From NCBI GenBank assembly GCA_022316685.1, contig JAKJHU010000187.1:1-64000 (forward strand): a stretch of 64,000 bases of DNA, given 5' to 3'. Positions within the stretch are counted from its first letter, which is position 1, and every line of letters begins with the position of its first letter. This document shows positions 1 to 22,300 of the stretch, piece after piece. Under the pieces are notes generated by a model. That model did no database searches and was not told the origin of the DNA. It saw only the letters and a program-made list of their open reading frames with translations. A program made the translations under genes and the position numbers. Origin of the DNA: Progne subis subis (taxonomy: Eukaryota; Chordata; Aves; Passeriformes; Hirundinidae).

Positions 1-148
1 GGGCTGCGCCGGGCGGGGCGCCGGGGCCGCGCGGAGGCGGAGCGCAGCGCCGGGCGGAGCCGCCCCGCAGGGCCGGCGCGGAAGGAGTTTGTGCCGGCGG
101 CGGGCGAGCGGCCGTGCGGCGACACGTGCGTGCGGCGGGACCCGGATG
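1..148 (+). promoter_or_regulatory. USP36: USP36 CpG island and non-coding first exon (5' edge cut by the window)
   Basis: The first roughly 900 bases are extremely GC- and CpG-rich with no TATA box, as expected for a housekeeping CpG-island promoter. A donor site (GTGAGC) follows base 148, and an acceptor (TCCGCAG) ends at 462, so bases up to 148 look like the end of a leader exon joined to the exon starting at 463. The transcription start cannot be placed and may lie before the window. The leader exon ends in an ATG (146-148), discussed in the findings. Confidence 0.6.
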
Positions 149-501
149 GTGAGCGCTGCCGGGACCGGGCGGGACGGGCCCGGGGACGCCGGGACTCGCG
201 GACCCGTTCCGCCGCGCTTCTCAGCCCTGCCGGCGGGGCCGCCCCTGGGGAGCGGAGCGCCGGGGCCGGCCGGGCCGCATATGGCGGCGGCCGGGCCGGG
301 GCCGCGCGGCGGCGGTTGCTGCCGGGGCGGCGGGCGGCGGCGGGGGGAACGCGGTGCCCGCGGCGGCCGAGGGACCCGGGGCGGCGGGCGCTTGCTCGGA
401 GAGCCGGACCGCAGCGGGGCCGCCGCCCCTCGCTCAGCCGCCGCGTTCCTCCGTGTCCGCAGGCGCGGCCGCCGGGCCCGCCGAGCCGGCCGCCCGCGGC
501 G

Positions 502-9551
<9,050 letters not shown>

Positions 9552-10030
9552 GATCTGCATCCCCAACTGCTCAGGGAGCAGTCCCAGGTCAAGGACCGAG
9601 GGCAGCACTGTCCTGGGAGCTGTTGGACCACGCTGAGGACCAGGGGTTGTGCCTTTTCCTTCGGGGAGCTGCTTTTCCAGCTGCAGAGGAGCCTGCCCGC
9701 TCTGCCTTGCCTCCAACCCGCCTCGGCGAGGCTTCTCGTCAGCTTCTCCGTGCCTCTGACCCTCCTTCCCCTGCCCGCACCTGCAGGGGGCTCCTGGCAA
9801 GTGCCTCAAGCCCGTCCCTGTTGCTCCACGCTGCTCTGCCTCCCCTTCCCAGCGATACTGACCCTCACCTTCCCCTAGTCCCCTCGCTCCCTGACCCCCC
9901 GTCCCCTGCAGGTGCTGCATTGGAAGCCCCCCGCGTCAGCCCGGCCCCGCGCTGGCGCGGGGGGCACCGGGGGGATCCCTGCGGGGCCGGAGCGCTGCCG
10001 CCGGGGCTACGGCATGGAAGGACGGAATGG

Positions 10031-10036
10031 AATAAA
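10031..10036 (+). terminator. USP36: USP36 polyadenylation signal AATAAA
   Basis: The only clear AATAAA after the USP36 stop lies 480 nt downstream of it, giving a 3' UTR from 9552 to about 10055. It lies only about 310 bp before the CYTH1 start codon, so the two genes are packed tail to head. Confidence 0.75.
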
Positions 10037-10107
10037 TCCCGGTCTTTGTCACTCGGTCACGATCGGCTGCGAGCGCCAGGGGCGAGCGGTGGGAGGGGGC
10101 ACCGGGC

Positions 10108-10233
10108 TGGAAGGAGGGGAGATACCGGGACGGGGCCGGGGAATACCGGGATGGAAGGATGGAGGGGAGATACCGGGACGGGGCCGGGGAATACCGGGAT
10201 GGAAGGATGGAGGGGAGATACCGGGACGGGGCC
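10108..10233 (+). repeat. 48-bp minisatellite, about 2.6 copies
   Basis: The marker GAGATACCGGG recurs at 10119, 10167 and 10215, an exact 48-bp period. Each unit also contains GGACGGGGCCGGGG, GAATACCGGGATGG and AAGGATGGAGGGG. The first copy lacks about 4 bp in its AAGGATGG part and the third breaks off after ACGGGGCCG. The copies are otherwise nearly identical, so the duplication is recent. The array fills much of the gap between the USP36 polyA signal and the CYTH1 promoter. Confidence 0.9.
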
Positions 10234-10341
10234 GCCGGGGGGCGGGGCCCGCGTGGCTCCGCCCCTCGCGGTCACGTGGCGCCGGCCGTGGCGGCTGCGG
10301 CGCGCTCGTCACGCGGGCGGGGCCGGAGCGGCGGCGGCGGG
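10234..10341 (+). promoter_or_regulatory. CYTH1: CYTH1 proximal CpG-island promoter
   Basis: The sequence just upstream of the CYTH1 ATG has GC boxes (GGGGCGGGGC near 10239, CTCCGCCCC near 10257), an E-box of USF/MYC type (GTCACGTGGC at 10271-10280) and many CpGs, with no TATA box. The CpG-rich stretch continues to about 10850, inside intron 1. The start of transcription is not determined. Confidence 0.6.
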
Positions 10342-13300
10342 ATGGAGGAGGAGGAGGGCGGCGGCTGCGGTCAGTGCGGGCCGGGGGTGGGCGGGGGGCT
10401 CTGGGACGCCCACCCGGCCCGGGACGAGGCGCCGGGGTCGTCCGTGGTCCCCGGTGGGCGGCGGCGGCGGCTCTCCCGGGCGGGGCGCGTTCGGGCCGGG
10501 TCGCTCCCAGGTGCGGGACCGGGGGCGGTGGCTCCGGGACGGGCGGGGATTTGGCGGCGGCGGGACCAACGCCCGCGAGTGACGGAGCGGCCGCGGCCCC
10601 GGCGGCATCGTGCGGGCGGCGGCGGAGGAAGCGCCGGGAGGAACGGGCACCTGGTGCCCGCCGCCAGCGCGGGGGGGCCGCGGGGCCGCCCCGCCTGGGC
10701 CCGCGGAGCGCCGGCGCTGCCGGGGGAGCTCCGCGGCCCGCACGCCTGCCGTCGGCCGGTCGCACTTTGCTCGGGTGCTCCCACGGCGCTGCCGAGTCCC
10801 GGCCCCGCAGAGCGCAGGACGGGTTCGCCTCGATGGCGCCTGCCGAATGTCACAACCTCCCCGGTTCGGGAGCTCCCGGCGTGTGCCCTGGACCCGCTCC
10901 CAGGGCGGGCCACGGTGGCTCGGGGTTTGCAAGGTCTCCCCTCTCATGCCCGTTCATTTTCCTCTCGCTTCCTTCTGCCCTCCGTGCCCGTTCCCTCCCG
11001 TGCTGAGGACCGGGACTGGGCAGGGGGACGCTGCCCGTACCTGGTCTCTCCCAGGCAGGTTCCCGTGTGTCGGCAGGTGGTTTTGCCTTGAGCAGGGACT
11101 TTGCTGAGGGGAGACTGGAGTCTTGAGTGCGATCTGAGGCTACGGCCCCAGTGCTGGAGCCGTGCTGGTGACCGCTCTCCTGGGAGCAGCTGGTGCCAGC
11201 GAAGCGCCACTGCCGGCAGTGCTGGTTCACGGACCGGTTTCCTGCCCAGCTGTGCGACGCAGCCGATTAGGAGCTGCTGTTCCACCCCAGAAGTGACTGT
11301 GCTTGGCTGCGAGGGCTTCACTCTGTAAGATAAGGAAGGTGCCAGTGGCTGCGGCCTGGCTCGGGTGTTGTCAGATACAACCCATTAGCAGGAGAGCGCT
11401 GTGGGTTCTGCCAGCAGCGTCTCCTTGCTTCCCGGAATCACCTGGAAGACATCCCGGGTCATCTCTCAGCATTAGAAATGTTCCGCTCATCCGGCCGCAG
11501 GGGACACAGGGAGTGCACGGCCACCTCCATGCCTCGCCACTGTTCCTGTGCTGGGGGCAGCACAACCCACAGCTGCCCTGAAGCCCTTAAGCTGAGTTAG
11601 TTTAGCCAAGGACATCCTGCTGAGGCTGTGGTGTGGTGGGAGCCGACAGGGAGTCTCTTTCTGGTGGGATTGTGCTGACGCCAGTGTCTGCCCCATGGCT
11701 CACGGCCTCTCTTCCAGCCGTCTGCCTCAGCAGAGAGCAAATCCCAGGGTGAGCAGCTGGCGGCACAGATGTGTGCTCCCCCTGCTCCTGCCAGGCTGCA
11801 CTCCCACCCCCTTCCCAGCACCTCACCGTGAGGACAGCAGCAAAACTGAACCCACCCCAGACCAGAACTGACCGAGAGCAGTGGTGTGGGTCAGACGCCT
11901 CTGGACCGTGGGGAAGAGGTATCCTGGCGGGGAACCATCCTGGCTGCTCCTGCCTTGCCGAGCTGCAGCACCGGTGAGAGGATGTGGGGAGCACAGTCCT
12001 GTCCTGGCACCGTGTCCTGAGCTGGGCCCCATCACTGCTCAGGCCTGGCCCCAGAGAGAGGGGGATTGGGCAGTGCTGGTAATCCCGCTGCACCCAAGGG
12101 ATTACCGCTCACTCCGGCCTGGGGATTAAGGGATTTCTCTAAGCGGGGTTGATGCAGCCTCCAGCAAAGCAGCTTGTGCCTGGGGGGCCTGGCTGTCTGG
12201 GACGGAATGGGTATGTGATGGCAGGGTGGGCTGTGCGAGGTGTGGGGGATCCCCAAAGGAGGGTGGGCTGCCAGATCTGCAGCAGGCTGGCTGAGGGGTT
12301 GCTCACCCAGGTAGTCCCTGCCCTCCTCACCACCAACCTGCAAAGTCCTGTTTTGGCAGGTGGTGTTGGCAGCCCTTTGGCACAGGTTCCGCTGTTTTGG
12401 AAGCATCCTGGGACCACGGCATGTCCCTGGGTACCAGGGAACACTGCTGGGGGAGCTGCCGCTGATAGCCCAGCCCCTTCCCTTGCACACTGTGGGGTCA
12501 ACGTGGGCAAGTTGCTGGGCCCAGCTTGGGGAACAACTCTTCCACAGAGCTCAGGGATGGACTCCCAGGTCACAGGCAGAGAGAGTGCAGGGTAGCATCA
12601 GGCTTGGAGAGCAGAGCCAGTTGTCCAGTTCCTCTCCTGAGGTGTTTGGAGCAGAGAACAATGAGCCCTGCTGCTGACACTTGCAATCATGTCAGGACTG
12701 TAGCTATGGTTTGTAAATGCCCCGTCTCGCCTGGACAGGGCGCAAGGACCGAGCCAGGCATCCAGGTCACTGTGTGTGGGAGAGGCCACCTGGCCCTGCC
12801 TCATCCCAGTCACAGCACCCACGTGCCGGTGTCACACAGGGCTTTTCTCCAGATGCCAGTCCAGGCCCAGGCAGGCGCTTGTACGGCACGTGCCCAGCTC
12901 AGCCTCCCCCGTGCCCCTGGCTCCCTTTGCCCGCCCTTTTGCCTCCTGGTGATGTGGCAATCACTGCTCTGGCCCCTGGGAAAGGGGAAATGGTGTTGAA
13001 AACAGAAGGTCAGTCACATCAGCAGTGAGTGTCTGGCTGCCCTCGCAGCCCTGTCAGCTGCAGTCCTCCACTCTCTCTCCTCCTCTCTGCAGTCACACCG
13101 CTCCCGGGATCAGGGACTGCTCCTGCCTGCCAGGGTGCCCTTCCCCATTGCCTGCCCCGTCTGGGTTTCTGCTTGCCCCGCTCAAGTTACTCCTGGCTCA
13201 GCGATCCCAGTGGATGCAGGGCTGGGTGAGCAGAGCTGTCGAGCTGCTCCTGCCCTGACAGGCCCTGGGGTTTGTTACTCATGGCCGTGCCCTCTGCTCA

Positions 13301-16300
13301 AGATCGCTCCTGCTTTGAGGAAAGGAGCTGTCAGTCCGGTTTGGGTTTGCTCCGTGCCTGTGGGGTTGGAGGGTGGGAGGGTTGTGCATTTCCCCAGCTC
13401 CACAGCTATCCCTCAGCCAGGAATCTCAGGGCAAGACCCTCCAGTTCCTGCTGCCCCCCACACAGCAGGGCCACAGCAGAGCAGGCAGTACCTGTGGGGC
13501 GCAGCCGACACTTGGTGCATGCTTGTGCTGGCACCCAGGGTTGGCTGAGCCTGTCAGGCTGGGTCAGGGCTGGGGCTCGGGCGCTGCGCCCCAGGAGCGG
13601 GGGCCGTGGTGGCACCCCCACACTCGCACCGCCGCGCTTCTCTGGGTGCACCTTCCTTCATGCGGCGCTCGTTGCTATGCGACCGCCGGCTCCTGATGCT
13701 TAATGCTCTAATACGGAGGGATAAAACCACTCTAAAAATACCCCGCTGCCGGCCCCCCGCGGGGGCAAGGGGGCTGCCGGGGGGCAGGCGGCTTGGGCAG
13801 GGGGGCTGCTGGGAAGTTCCAAAACTCCTCGTCCTCTGAGTGGCTTTGAGCTGCCCGCTGGGGCTCCGACGGTGGTACGGACTGGTGTGCCGGTGCGGCG
13901 GGGATTGGCTGGGGCTGGTGCGTGGGCTCCTGCGGCTGGAGCTCCCCTACCAGAGCCAGCTCCATCCAGAACTGGGAGTGCTCCGGCTCTCCTGCTTGCA
14001 CCCTGCCCGACACTGCTGGGGTACTGGCTACCTGCCTAGTACTGGGGAGCCCCCTGCTCAGCCACACGCACCTGCCTGGCCTCTGCCTGTCCCTGCCTTG
14101 CCCTCCTGGAGCTGGTGGCATCCTGCGTGGGACCCCCGCGGCATGGGGACAGTCAGCGAGCTCTGCGCCTCCAGTTTCCAGGCATTCCTCTGCCCATCGG
14201 TGGCTGCCAAGGCAGGTAGGCACTGCGTGCCCCGCTCCCCTCCGTGCCGCGGGGTTCCCATCCCCCAGCAGGCATGGCAGTGCCCATGGCTTCGGCTCCA
14301 TATGGCTATGGCTCCATATGGCTCCTGCTGAAAGCAGCACAGAGCGTCCTGGACGTCTCGCTGCCTCCTTCCTCTGCCAGCCTTCCCAGGCTCGGGCCTC
14401 TGCAAGCACCGAGCCCCTTGCCTGGCAGTGCCCTGCGCTGGAGCTGGTGCCATGCTGGGACGGGGGTGTTTGGGAGCTCCTGGTGGTGGCTGGGAGGTCA
14501 CAGGCAGCGCAGCATGACTGTGTACCCAGCCCCTCATACCCTGCCCTGCCGCGGAGGATGTGTGAGCGCTCGGTGCCCTCATTACAAGTGCCTGTGGCTA
14601 CAGAGGTGAGGGTGGGAAAGGGAATTCTGTGTGGGAAAGCCCAGCTCCTGCCATGCTGTGGGGGAGCTGAAGGTCAGCCACCTCTGTGACCTGCTGCTGT
14701 CTGCTGGTTCCTGCGCAGCTGTGGGACTGGGGGGCTGTGCAGTAGGATAGGGGGTTGCGGGACCTTCTTGGCCAGCCCTGTGGCTGGGCACCTGTGGGCT
14801 CTGCTCCTCTCAAGGCCCAGCACCGTAAGCAGTGCTGAGAGCAGGTGAGGTGCCTGCCTGGCTGCATTCCTTGCACATGCACAGTGTCTGTAGACATGGC
14901 TGATCTGGTACTCGCTCAGCCATGCTGGAGGCTGGGGGTCCGTGCATGGGAATGTTGGAGCCTTGAGCCACTGAGAGCAAGGTAGTGGCTGTGAGGGTTT
15001 CTTGATGAGCTCTGGGTCAGGGAAGTGGGGTTAATGGGGTGATGGACAGGGCTGCACAAAAGCAGGAGAGTGTCCTGAGCACAGGGACCAGCAGCCTAGG
15101 AGGGCCTGTCCTGGAGCTGCCTCTCCCCAAACCTTCCTCCTGGTGCACCTCAGCTGTCTGTGGGGAAGGATGGGGCTGACGCAACCAGGGTGTGCGCGGG
15201 GCCACGGTGAAAACAGGATGTGGTATGAGGAGACAAGGCAGGATGTTTCTGGGGGCCCCACGGGACCCCACCAAGGGGCACAGGGGGTAGCGGCACCTGC
15301 AGCAGCAACGCAGAGACCCTGGGCTCGTTCCCATGGTCTGCCCGACCCCAGGGCTGTTGCCCCTCTGGTGTGGTACAGCGTGGGCCGGCAGCAGAGCTGG
15401 CTGCTGCTGTAGCTCAGGAGGCCAAAGGACACCCCGAGGCTTCTGAAGCCCACCCTCCCCTTAGTCCATAGCTGGCATTCTGGGTGCCATGTCTCCACGT
15501 CGTGCTGCTGAGCAGGATTTAGCTGAGTCAAGGCAGCCAAAGCTGTTACGGTCTCTCCAGGAGACTGACGGGGACAGGGCCGTGCTGGGGTCGCTCCCAC
15601 TGCAGGCATGGCCCCATAGCGCCCAGACTCGTCACACAGGGGTCCTGCACCGAGCAGTGGGGTCCCTACAGACATCCCATAGCAAGGGGGCAGGACAGTG
15701 GGGAGCAACGTCCTGGCGGCATGACTCCTAGTCCTCCTGACTCCAGTTCTTGTCCCAGCCAGCTGTGGGAGATGCTGTGGAGCCTGTGGAAGGCAGTGAG
15801 CTCCACTGGTCCCCACGGGACCTGGACCTGCAGTGCAGGGGTCTGGGAGAGACGGGGGAGCTGCAGGGCTGGGGGTCTGCTGGCATGCGGGGGCCCAGCC
15901 GGTGGAGGGGAAGGGAGGGGACCCCGGCGTGCGCAGCGAGCTCAAGATGTGCCGGGGCGAGTGTCCTGGCGGGCCCCGAGGAAGGAAGGGCTGGGCCAGC
16001 CCAGGGCCTGCCTGGCTGCGACCCCAGCACATCGCGTCCGCCGGCCCTGGGCCAAGGAGGGGGAGCAGGGCCCCTTTTCCCGGCCAGCCGGGAGCACAGG
16101 AGTTAAGGTGCCGGCGGCTGTGGCTCACGGCGGCAGGAACAGGGTGTTGGTGGCGCTGACTCCTGGCGAGGCCGGGGTGACGCCCAGGAGGCCCCGGAGC
16201 TCATTGGTACAGGGGCCCTGAGTCACCGCGGAAGCACCGGGGCTGCAGGTGTGGGCACCCGGCAGCGCAGAGCCCCTGGCAGCCCGGGCACGGCCAGCGC

Positions 16301-19300
16301 CGCCGGGGGAAGGCCGTGGCACGATGGTGCTCAGGGCAGAGGGCAGCGGTGAGCCGGGCCGGGGCGCGGGGGCCGGGTGAGGGTGAGGGTGGCTCCGTGT
16401 GTGCCCCGCTCCCTGCCGCCAGCCCTCTGCCCTCGGGCGAGGCAGGCAGGGCCCCTGTGTCCTTGCGGGGTTTGCTCTGGGCGAGTACTGCGATTGCTGC
16501 TCTGGGGTGCCGCTGGTTGCGGTGAGCCCAGAGCCCGAGACAGATGGACAAATCCTGCTGGTGGCCTCTGCTGCCCCGGGCCGGGTTCCTGCTGTGAGAA
16601 TCCCCCGGCTTCCTGTGCTGGTGGGGAGGCCTAACCGCGCTGGGATCCTGCAGTGTGGTGGTTCCCTGTGCGGCTTCTGTGCCAGGCTGAAGCCAGGGGA
16701 AGTGTCTGTCCCAGCCTCCCGGCCCCCGGCACTGCTCTGCCTGCGGCCGGGCTCACTGAGGCTCTCCGGGGCAGCTGCTGTGCAGAGCCACGGAAGGGTT
16801 AATGCCGCCTTCCTTCCCGAAAAGCTCCTGCGTCTGGGGTTTCTCTTCCTCTGGCTGCTGCTGACATGGCTGGGCTGCTTGTCACGAGTGCTCAGCCTCT
16901 GCCGGGGAGGGACCTTCCGGGGCTGTGGAACAGCCCTGCCGTCCCTGCTGCCCTGCAGTCTCATCCTGCACCACGCCTATCCCGGGATCCCGGCTGGAAC
17001 CCCTGCCCTCTCCCAGGTGGGCAGGACGAGGCAGACCTGAGGGCTTGCCTGAGGCCAGCTCCAGCCCTGGCATGAATTTGGCTTTCCCTGCAGCTGGGCC
17101 GGGGGTCTGGCGGCTGGACGAGAGGGTCCGCAGGGATTTGGGGGTTTGTGTGTCTGAGGAGCGGGTGTGACACAGCTCATCCCTCCCGCTGTGAGCTTGG
17201 GCTTGCTGAGCGTCCTGGGGGCCTGGCAGTGGGGGGCTGGTGGCACTGGGAGTGCCGCTGGGGCATGTGGAAGGTTCTGGGATTGACACAGCTCTGGTAC
17301 TGTAACTTTTAACCCGGTGCCACGAACCAACTTGTCTGGCTTGGGCTTCCTGACGTGGGAGACTGAAAGTATTGGGAAGTGTTGGCGTTGTGTCTGAGGG
17401 ACGGTGTCGCAAGCCGAGGCGCCTCAGCCTTGGCAACAAGGGGCTGTGAAGGAGGAAGCTCATCAGACCCCAGAGCAGAGCTGGGGAAGTGCTGAGCTCA
17501 GAGATTCAGGGCCGCCGTCTCCCAGGGAGCTCCCACTGTGGCAGCGGCAGTGCGGGGAAAATGATGCACAGTTGAGGACAGTGCTGGTCCAAAGGCACCC
17601 GGTGTCTGCCTCTGGCGTGGGGCAGTGACTGCGCTGGGGACACCGGTGAGTCTGGGCTGGTGGCCGCGGTGGCTGTGTACATGGTGGCACACGGGACCTC
17701 AGCGGGTCAGGGGTAGTGCTTGGGGCAGGGGAGGATGGTGACAGCCCTAGAGGTGCCTGTTCCCAGCACCCCAGGGCAGGAGCTGGGGGGTGACATTAGA
17801 GCTGGGCTGGAGATCCTGCTGCCACCTCCCCTGGGGACGGCGCTCTAGAAGGGTGGTGTTTTGGTGTCCTTGTGGGTGACCTTGGTGCAAAGCACAAACC
17901 CACTGGCAGAGGTGGGAGACCTGAGCATAGTAGGAGGGCTGGGAGCACTTTTGAAAGAGCGAGTGACCTTGAGGACTGGAGGGAACAGGAATGGGATGCC
18001 TTGTCACCGTGAAGCAAGGAGGTCACATGCCGAGGAGCACTAGGAATGTTCCCGGATCAAGGGGACCATGTGGTGGCCCTGGGCTTGAGCCTCAGAGATG
18101 GTGTTGGAGAGGGGGTATCTGGTTCCCCAGGGTGGCAGGAAGGTGTAGGTGTCTTGGTGTGCAGGTAAGGTCTGTCTGGAGGGTGCACCAGCTCCAGACT
18201 CTGCCCCAGAATAACAAATCCACTGTAGAGGGAACTGCAAGTGTGGCCAGAAGCTGTTTTATGTTTGGGGCTGACCCGGTGCTGCAGAACGACCTGCAGG
18301 GCTGCAGGTCGGTGTGGAGCCTGTGCTGCAGGGCACAGCAGAGCTGCCCAGCCATGGGGAGCGGAATGGGCAGCCACACCAGCCCGGCTGGGGTAGGGCA
18401 GAGTGAAACGGGACTGGGGGCAGGCAGCAGGGCCGCGGCTGGCAGGAGCAGTGCTGGAGGTGATCCAGAGGCCCGTTGTTGGTTCTTGCTCTGTGGCAGC
18501 TGCCATAGTCTGAAGGAGCAGAGGCCCTGGCCCTCAAATTCTTTTCATGCCATTGGTGCCACTTGGCCTCTGTGTGGGGCTGGGGACGCTGCTCACCAGC
18601 TCAGCTCTTGCTGCTACCCAGCACCTCCACGTCCTGCCTCCAGTGAGGCCCACAGCTGCTGGCTGGGAGCAGAGGCTGGGCCAGGAGCCTTGGTGGCCCT
18701 GATTCCCAGGACCACACATGCTGACCTGATTGTGTCTCTGCTCAGTGCCCAGTGACCTGACCCCAGAGGAGTGCCAGGAGCTGGAAAACATCCGCCGCCG
18801 AAAGCAGGAGCTGCTGGCTGACATACAGGTGTGATGCCAAGGAGCCCACAAAATCCCCCTGTCCCAGAGACAGCAGTCTGGGTGGCAGGGGACAGTGTCC
18901 CAGCCTGTATCACGGGCAGGGTCCCTGGAGCCCCATCCAGGATCCCTCATGCTGCTGCCCCACAGCTCTTCCTCCAAGGGGCCCTGGGGACAGGGAGAGG
19001 GTCCCAGCTGGGATGTGATCCCAGGTGGCAGCCGGCTGGCCCTGCCCTGCCAAAGCAGCCATGCCTTTTCCTGTACCCTGCAGAGCTCCAGGCTGTGCAG
19101 TTGAGCCAGTCTGTGCCAGCCCCTGCCTGGCACGGGCAGAGACCATGTCTCTGGGCCAGGCCACTGCCCTGGCAAGTGCTTGTGAGGTCGGGGCTCATCT
19201 AGGACACTGTCAGTAGAGTCCCTGATTAAGGCAGCAGAGGCTAATTATTGCCATATGCTGGGCATGATCTGAAGGGATTAGGGGTAATTTTGTTAACCTC

Positions 19301-22300
19301 CGAATCTCTTCCTTCCTGCATGCTGGGAGCATGGCAATGCTGCAGGGATTAGCAGCAGGGGGGGGGGAGGCAGCCCGCCCCACTGCCAGTGCCCTCTGAG
19401 CTGCTTCAGCCCCTGGGCAGCGCCGGGGGTGGAGGGAAGGAAGGAGGGGCTGTGGGACCTCTTGGGGAAATGGGGCTGTCTCCAGGGCTGGGGGCTGGAG
19501 GGTTTGTGGGGGAAGCACGTCCTTGTCTCAGTGCCCCCTCTCCCCACAGCGCCTGAAGGATGAGATAGCAGAAGTGACGAATGAGATCGAGAGCCTGGGC
19601 TCCACGGAGGAGAGGTGAGTCCCCAGCACCATGGAGCCCCCTTGGGCTTGCATATGCTGTGCAGGAGCCGAGAGCAGCTGAGCCTTGGCCCACAATTGCT
19701 GGTGTGAGCAGCTTTCTCAGGCGCTCTGAGCTCCTGGGAGTGGGATCCCAGGCTGATGTGCTGCTCCCAGTCTGTTTTTCCAAGCCCCAGCCCCTCTGTC
19801 TGGCCACAGCCAGTGGCGGGCTTTGTTATTCTGAGCTGGTGCAGTCAGTGCCAGCCAGGATTAAGGGGGTCCCGGCAGCCGGTGGGAGCCGACTCCCAGC
19901 ATCATTCCCAATTACCCACCGGGGCGTGAAGACTGTCCCCTTCTGCCAGCCCCGCTCTCTCCCCAGAGCCCTGCCACAGCCAGCTTTGCCCAAGCCTCCC
20001 TCTGTCTGGGTGACCCGGCAGGTGCTGTGCCTGCACCCCCTCTGCTCAGGGTGACCCCAAGGACGCTCCGCTCTGTTCGGGGCCTGGCAGGCCAAGAGCA
20101 GCCCCAGGCAGATGCGGAGCGGCGTGCTGGCTTTGCCCTGCGTGGTCCCCTCGGTCCAGGCTGACCCTCCCCGCAGTGCACGGCCCCAGGGGCTGCACAG
20201 AGGCAGCGGGGCCCTGCCAGGTGCTCAGAGCTGCTTCATGCCTTGCAGGAAAAACATGCAGAGGAACAAGCAGGTGGCCATGGGCAGGAAGAAGTTCAAC
20301 ATGGATCCCAAGAAGGTACTGTGGGATGGGGAGCAGGGATGGTTACCTGCCTCTGGGGGTGTGCACGGCTCTACCACCTCCCAGCCCAGGTTCCTGGGGC
20401 TGGGTAGAGCCAGCAGCCAGGGGGCAGGCTGGCAGGGGCAGCCACAGACCCCCAGGTATCTCTCTTGTACCCCTCCAGGGCATCCAGTTCCTGATCGAGA
20501 ACGACCTGCTGAAGAACACGTGTGAGGACATTGCTCAGTTCCTGTACAAGGGAGAGGGCCTCAACAAGACAGCCATTGGCGACTACCTGGGAGAGAGGTG
20601 CACGGGGCTCGGGTTTCCTGGGAGGTTCTGGTCACCTGCCACCTGAGAGATGAGGCACTGCAGCTCTGAGCTCGCAGGATAGCTGCTCTGGGGGTACCCG
20701 GGGTGCTGGGGGTATTCAGTTCATGGCTGGCACTTGCAAGTGGCTGATTTGTGCAGACCAGACCAGGGATCAAGCAGGGGGTAGCTGCAGCTTTCCCCCA
20801 TGAATGAATAGAGTCTGGAGAAGGGCAGGGACAGTGGAGCCTCTTAGTAGTCACAGGATTGCTGATCATGCATCCCTCGTGCTCTGGCTTTGTTCCCACA
20901 GGGATGAGTTCAACATCCAAGTCCTGCATGCCTTTGTGGAGCTGCACGAATTCACCGACCTCAACCTTGTGCAGGCCCTGCGGTGAGCAAAGGGCTGGGA
21001 GCTGAGTGTGGCCCTTGAGGGTGGCGGGGGCCATGGAGCCCCCAGATCAGCACAGCTCGCTCTCCACAGGCAGTTCCTGTGGAGCTTCCGGCTGCCAGGG
21101 GAGGCACAGAAGATTGACCGGATGATGGAGGCCTTTGCCCAGCGGTACTGCCAGTGCAACCCTGGTGTCTTCCAGTCCACAGGTGAGCGCCTGTCCCAGA
21201 CGGGCTCCCTGGCATCCTGCCCCGCAGCTGACTTTCCCCTCTGCCCCTGCAGACACCTGCTATGTGCTGTCCTTCGCCATCATCATGCTGAACACGAGCC
21301 TGCACAATCCCAACGTGAAGGACAAGCCCACGGCAGAGCGATTCATCGCCATGAACCGCGGCATCAATGACGGGGGGGACCTGCCTGAGGAGCTGCTCCA
21401 GGTGAGGCCCGGGCTGGGGCCAGGCTGCAAAGCTGCCCTGGAGCAGGGCCCACCACAGGGCTCCAGGGAAAAGCAGAGCTGATTCCATGTCGTTGTACCA
21501 GAATCTGTACGAGAGCATCAAGAATGAGCCCTTCAAAATCCCTGAGGATGACGGCAATGACCTCACACACACCTTCTTCAACCCTGACCGGGAGGGCTGG
21601 CTCCTGAAGCTTGGTGAGTGCCAGCAGCAGGGGAGGGCAGGCTGTCACCAGGGTGCAATGCCCCTGGGCTCCCCACACTTCTGCTGGCCTGGCTCTTCAG
21701 AGCATGAGGAGGCTGCAGAGACAGGCACAGCCTTCAGGGGAGAGGCATCTGTACATCCAGCCCTCCATCTTGGCTGGGCAGCAGGAGCACACTCAGAGCT
21801 GATGAGGCCCTGCAGAGGGGCTGGGAGCGTATTCTGGGGCGTCCTGCCTCTAGGCTGGGCAAACCCCTGAGGGGCAGAGCTGGTACCAGGCTCTGGTGTC
21901 AGAGCACAGAGACCTCGAGGCCCTTCAGGTCACCGAGCCACAGCAGGATGTGTCAGAGCAGGCCCCCAGGAGCAAGCGGCAAGCTGCCCCAGGCTGCGTG
22001 CGTCCCCCCTCCATACCACAGACAAGCCCCTGCCTCACCTCCCCACAGCATTATCACCTCCGCATCCCGGCTCCACATGCAGGCAGCATGCATGGCATCC
22101 CTGCTGCACCGCCCGGCTCCGCAGCCGGAGCCCTCCGCACCCTGGCTCCTGTGGCTTCTCTTCTTGGCACCTCTGGGGAATCCTCTGTCCGGGTTTAGCG
22201 AGGGGGAATGGGCGTTGGCAGGATCAGGGGTCCAGTGGGGCATTTCCCCAGGGTTCTGGCTGGGCTCAGAGCTCCTGATACATGGCCAACCCCTTGGGAG

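Noticed and set aside
14294..14323. Two CCATATGG motifs as SRF CArG boxes
   Set aside because: A CArG box needs six A/T bases between CC and GG; these have four. It is a 16-bp direct repeat with a palindromic core and nothing more can be supported.
15031..16128. Long minus-strand open frame (365 codons) in CYTH1 intron 1
   Set aside because: Composition is low-complexity Pro/Ser/Arg from GC-rich DNA, with no recognisable domain. Several similar frames overlap it on both strands.
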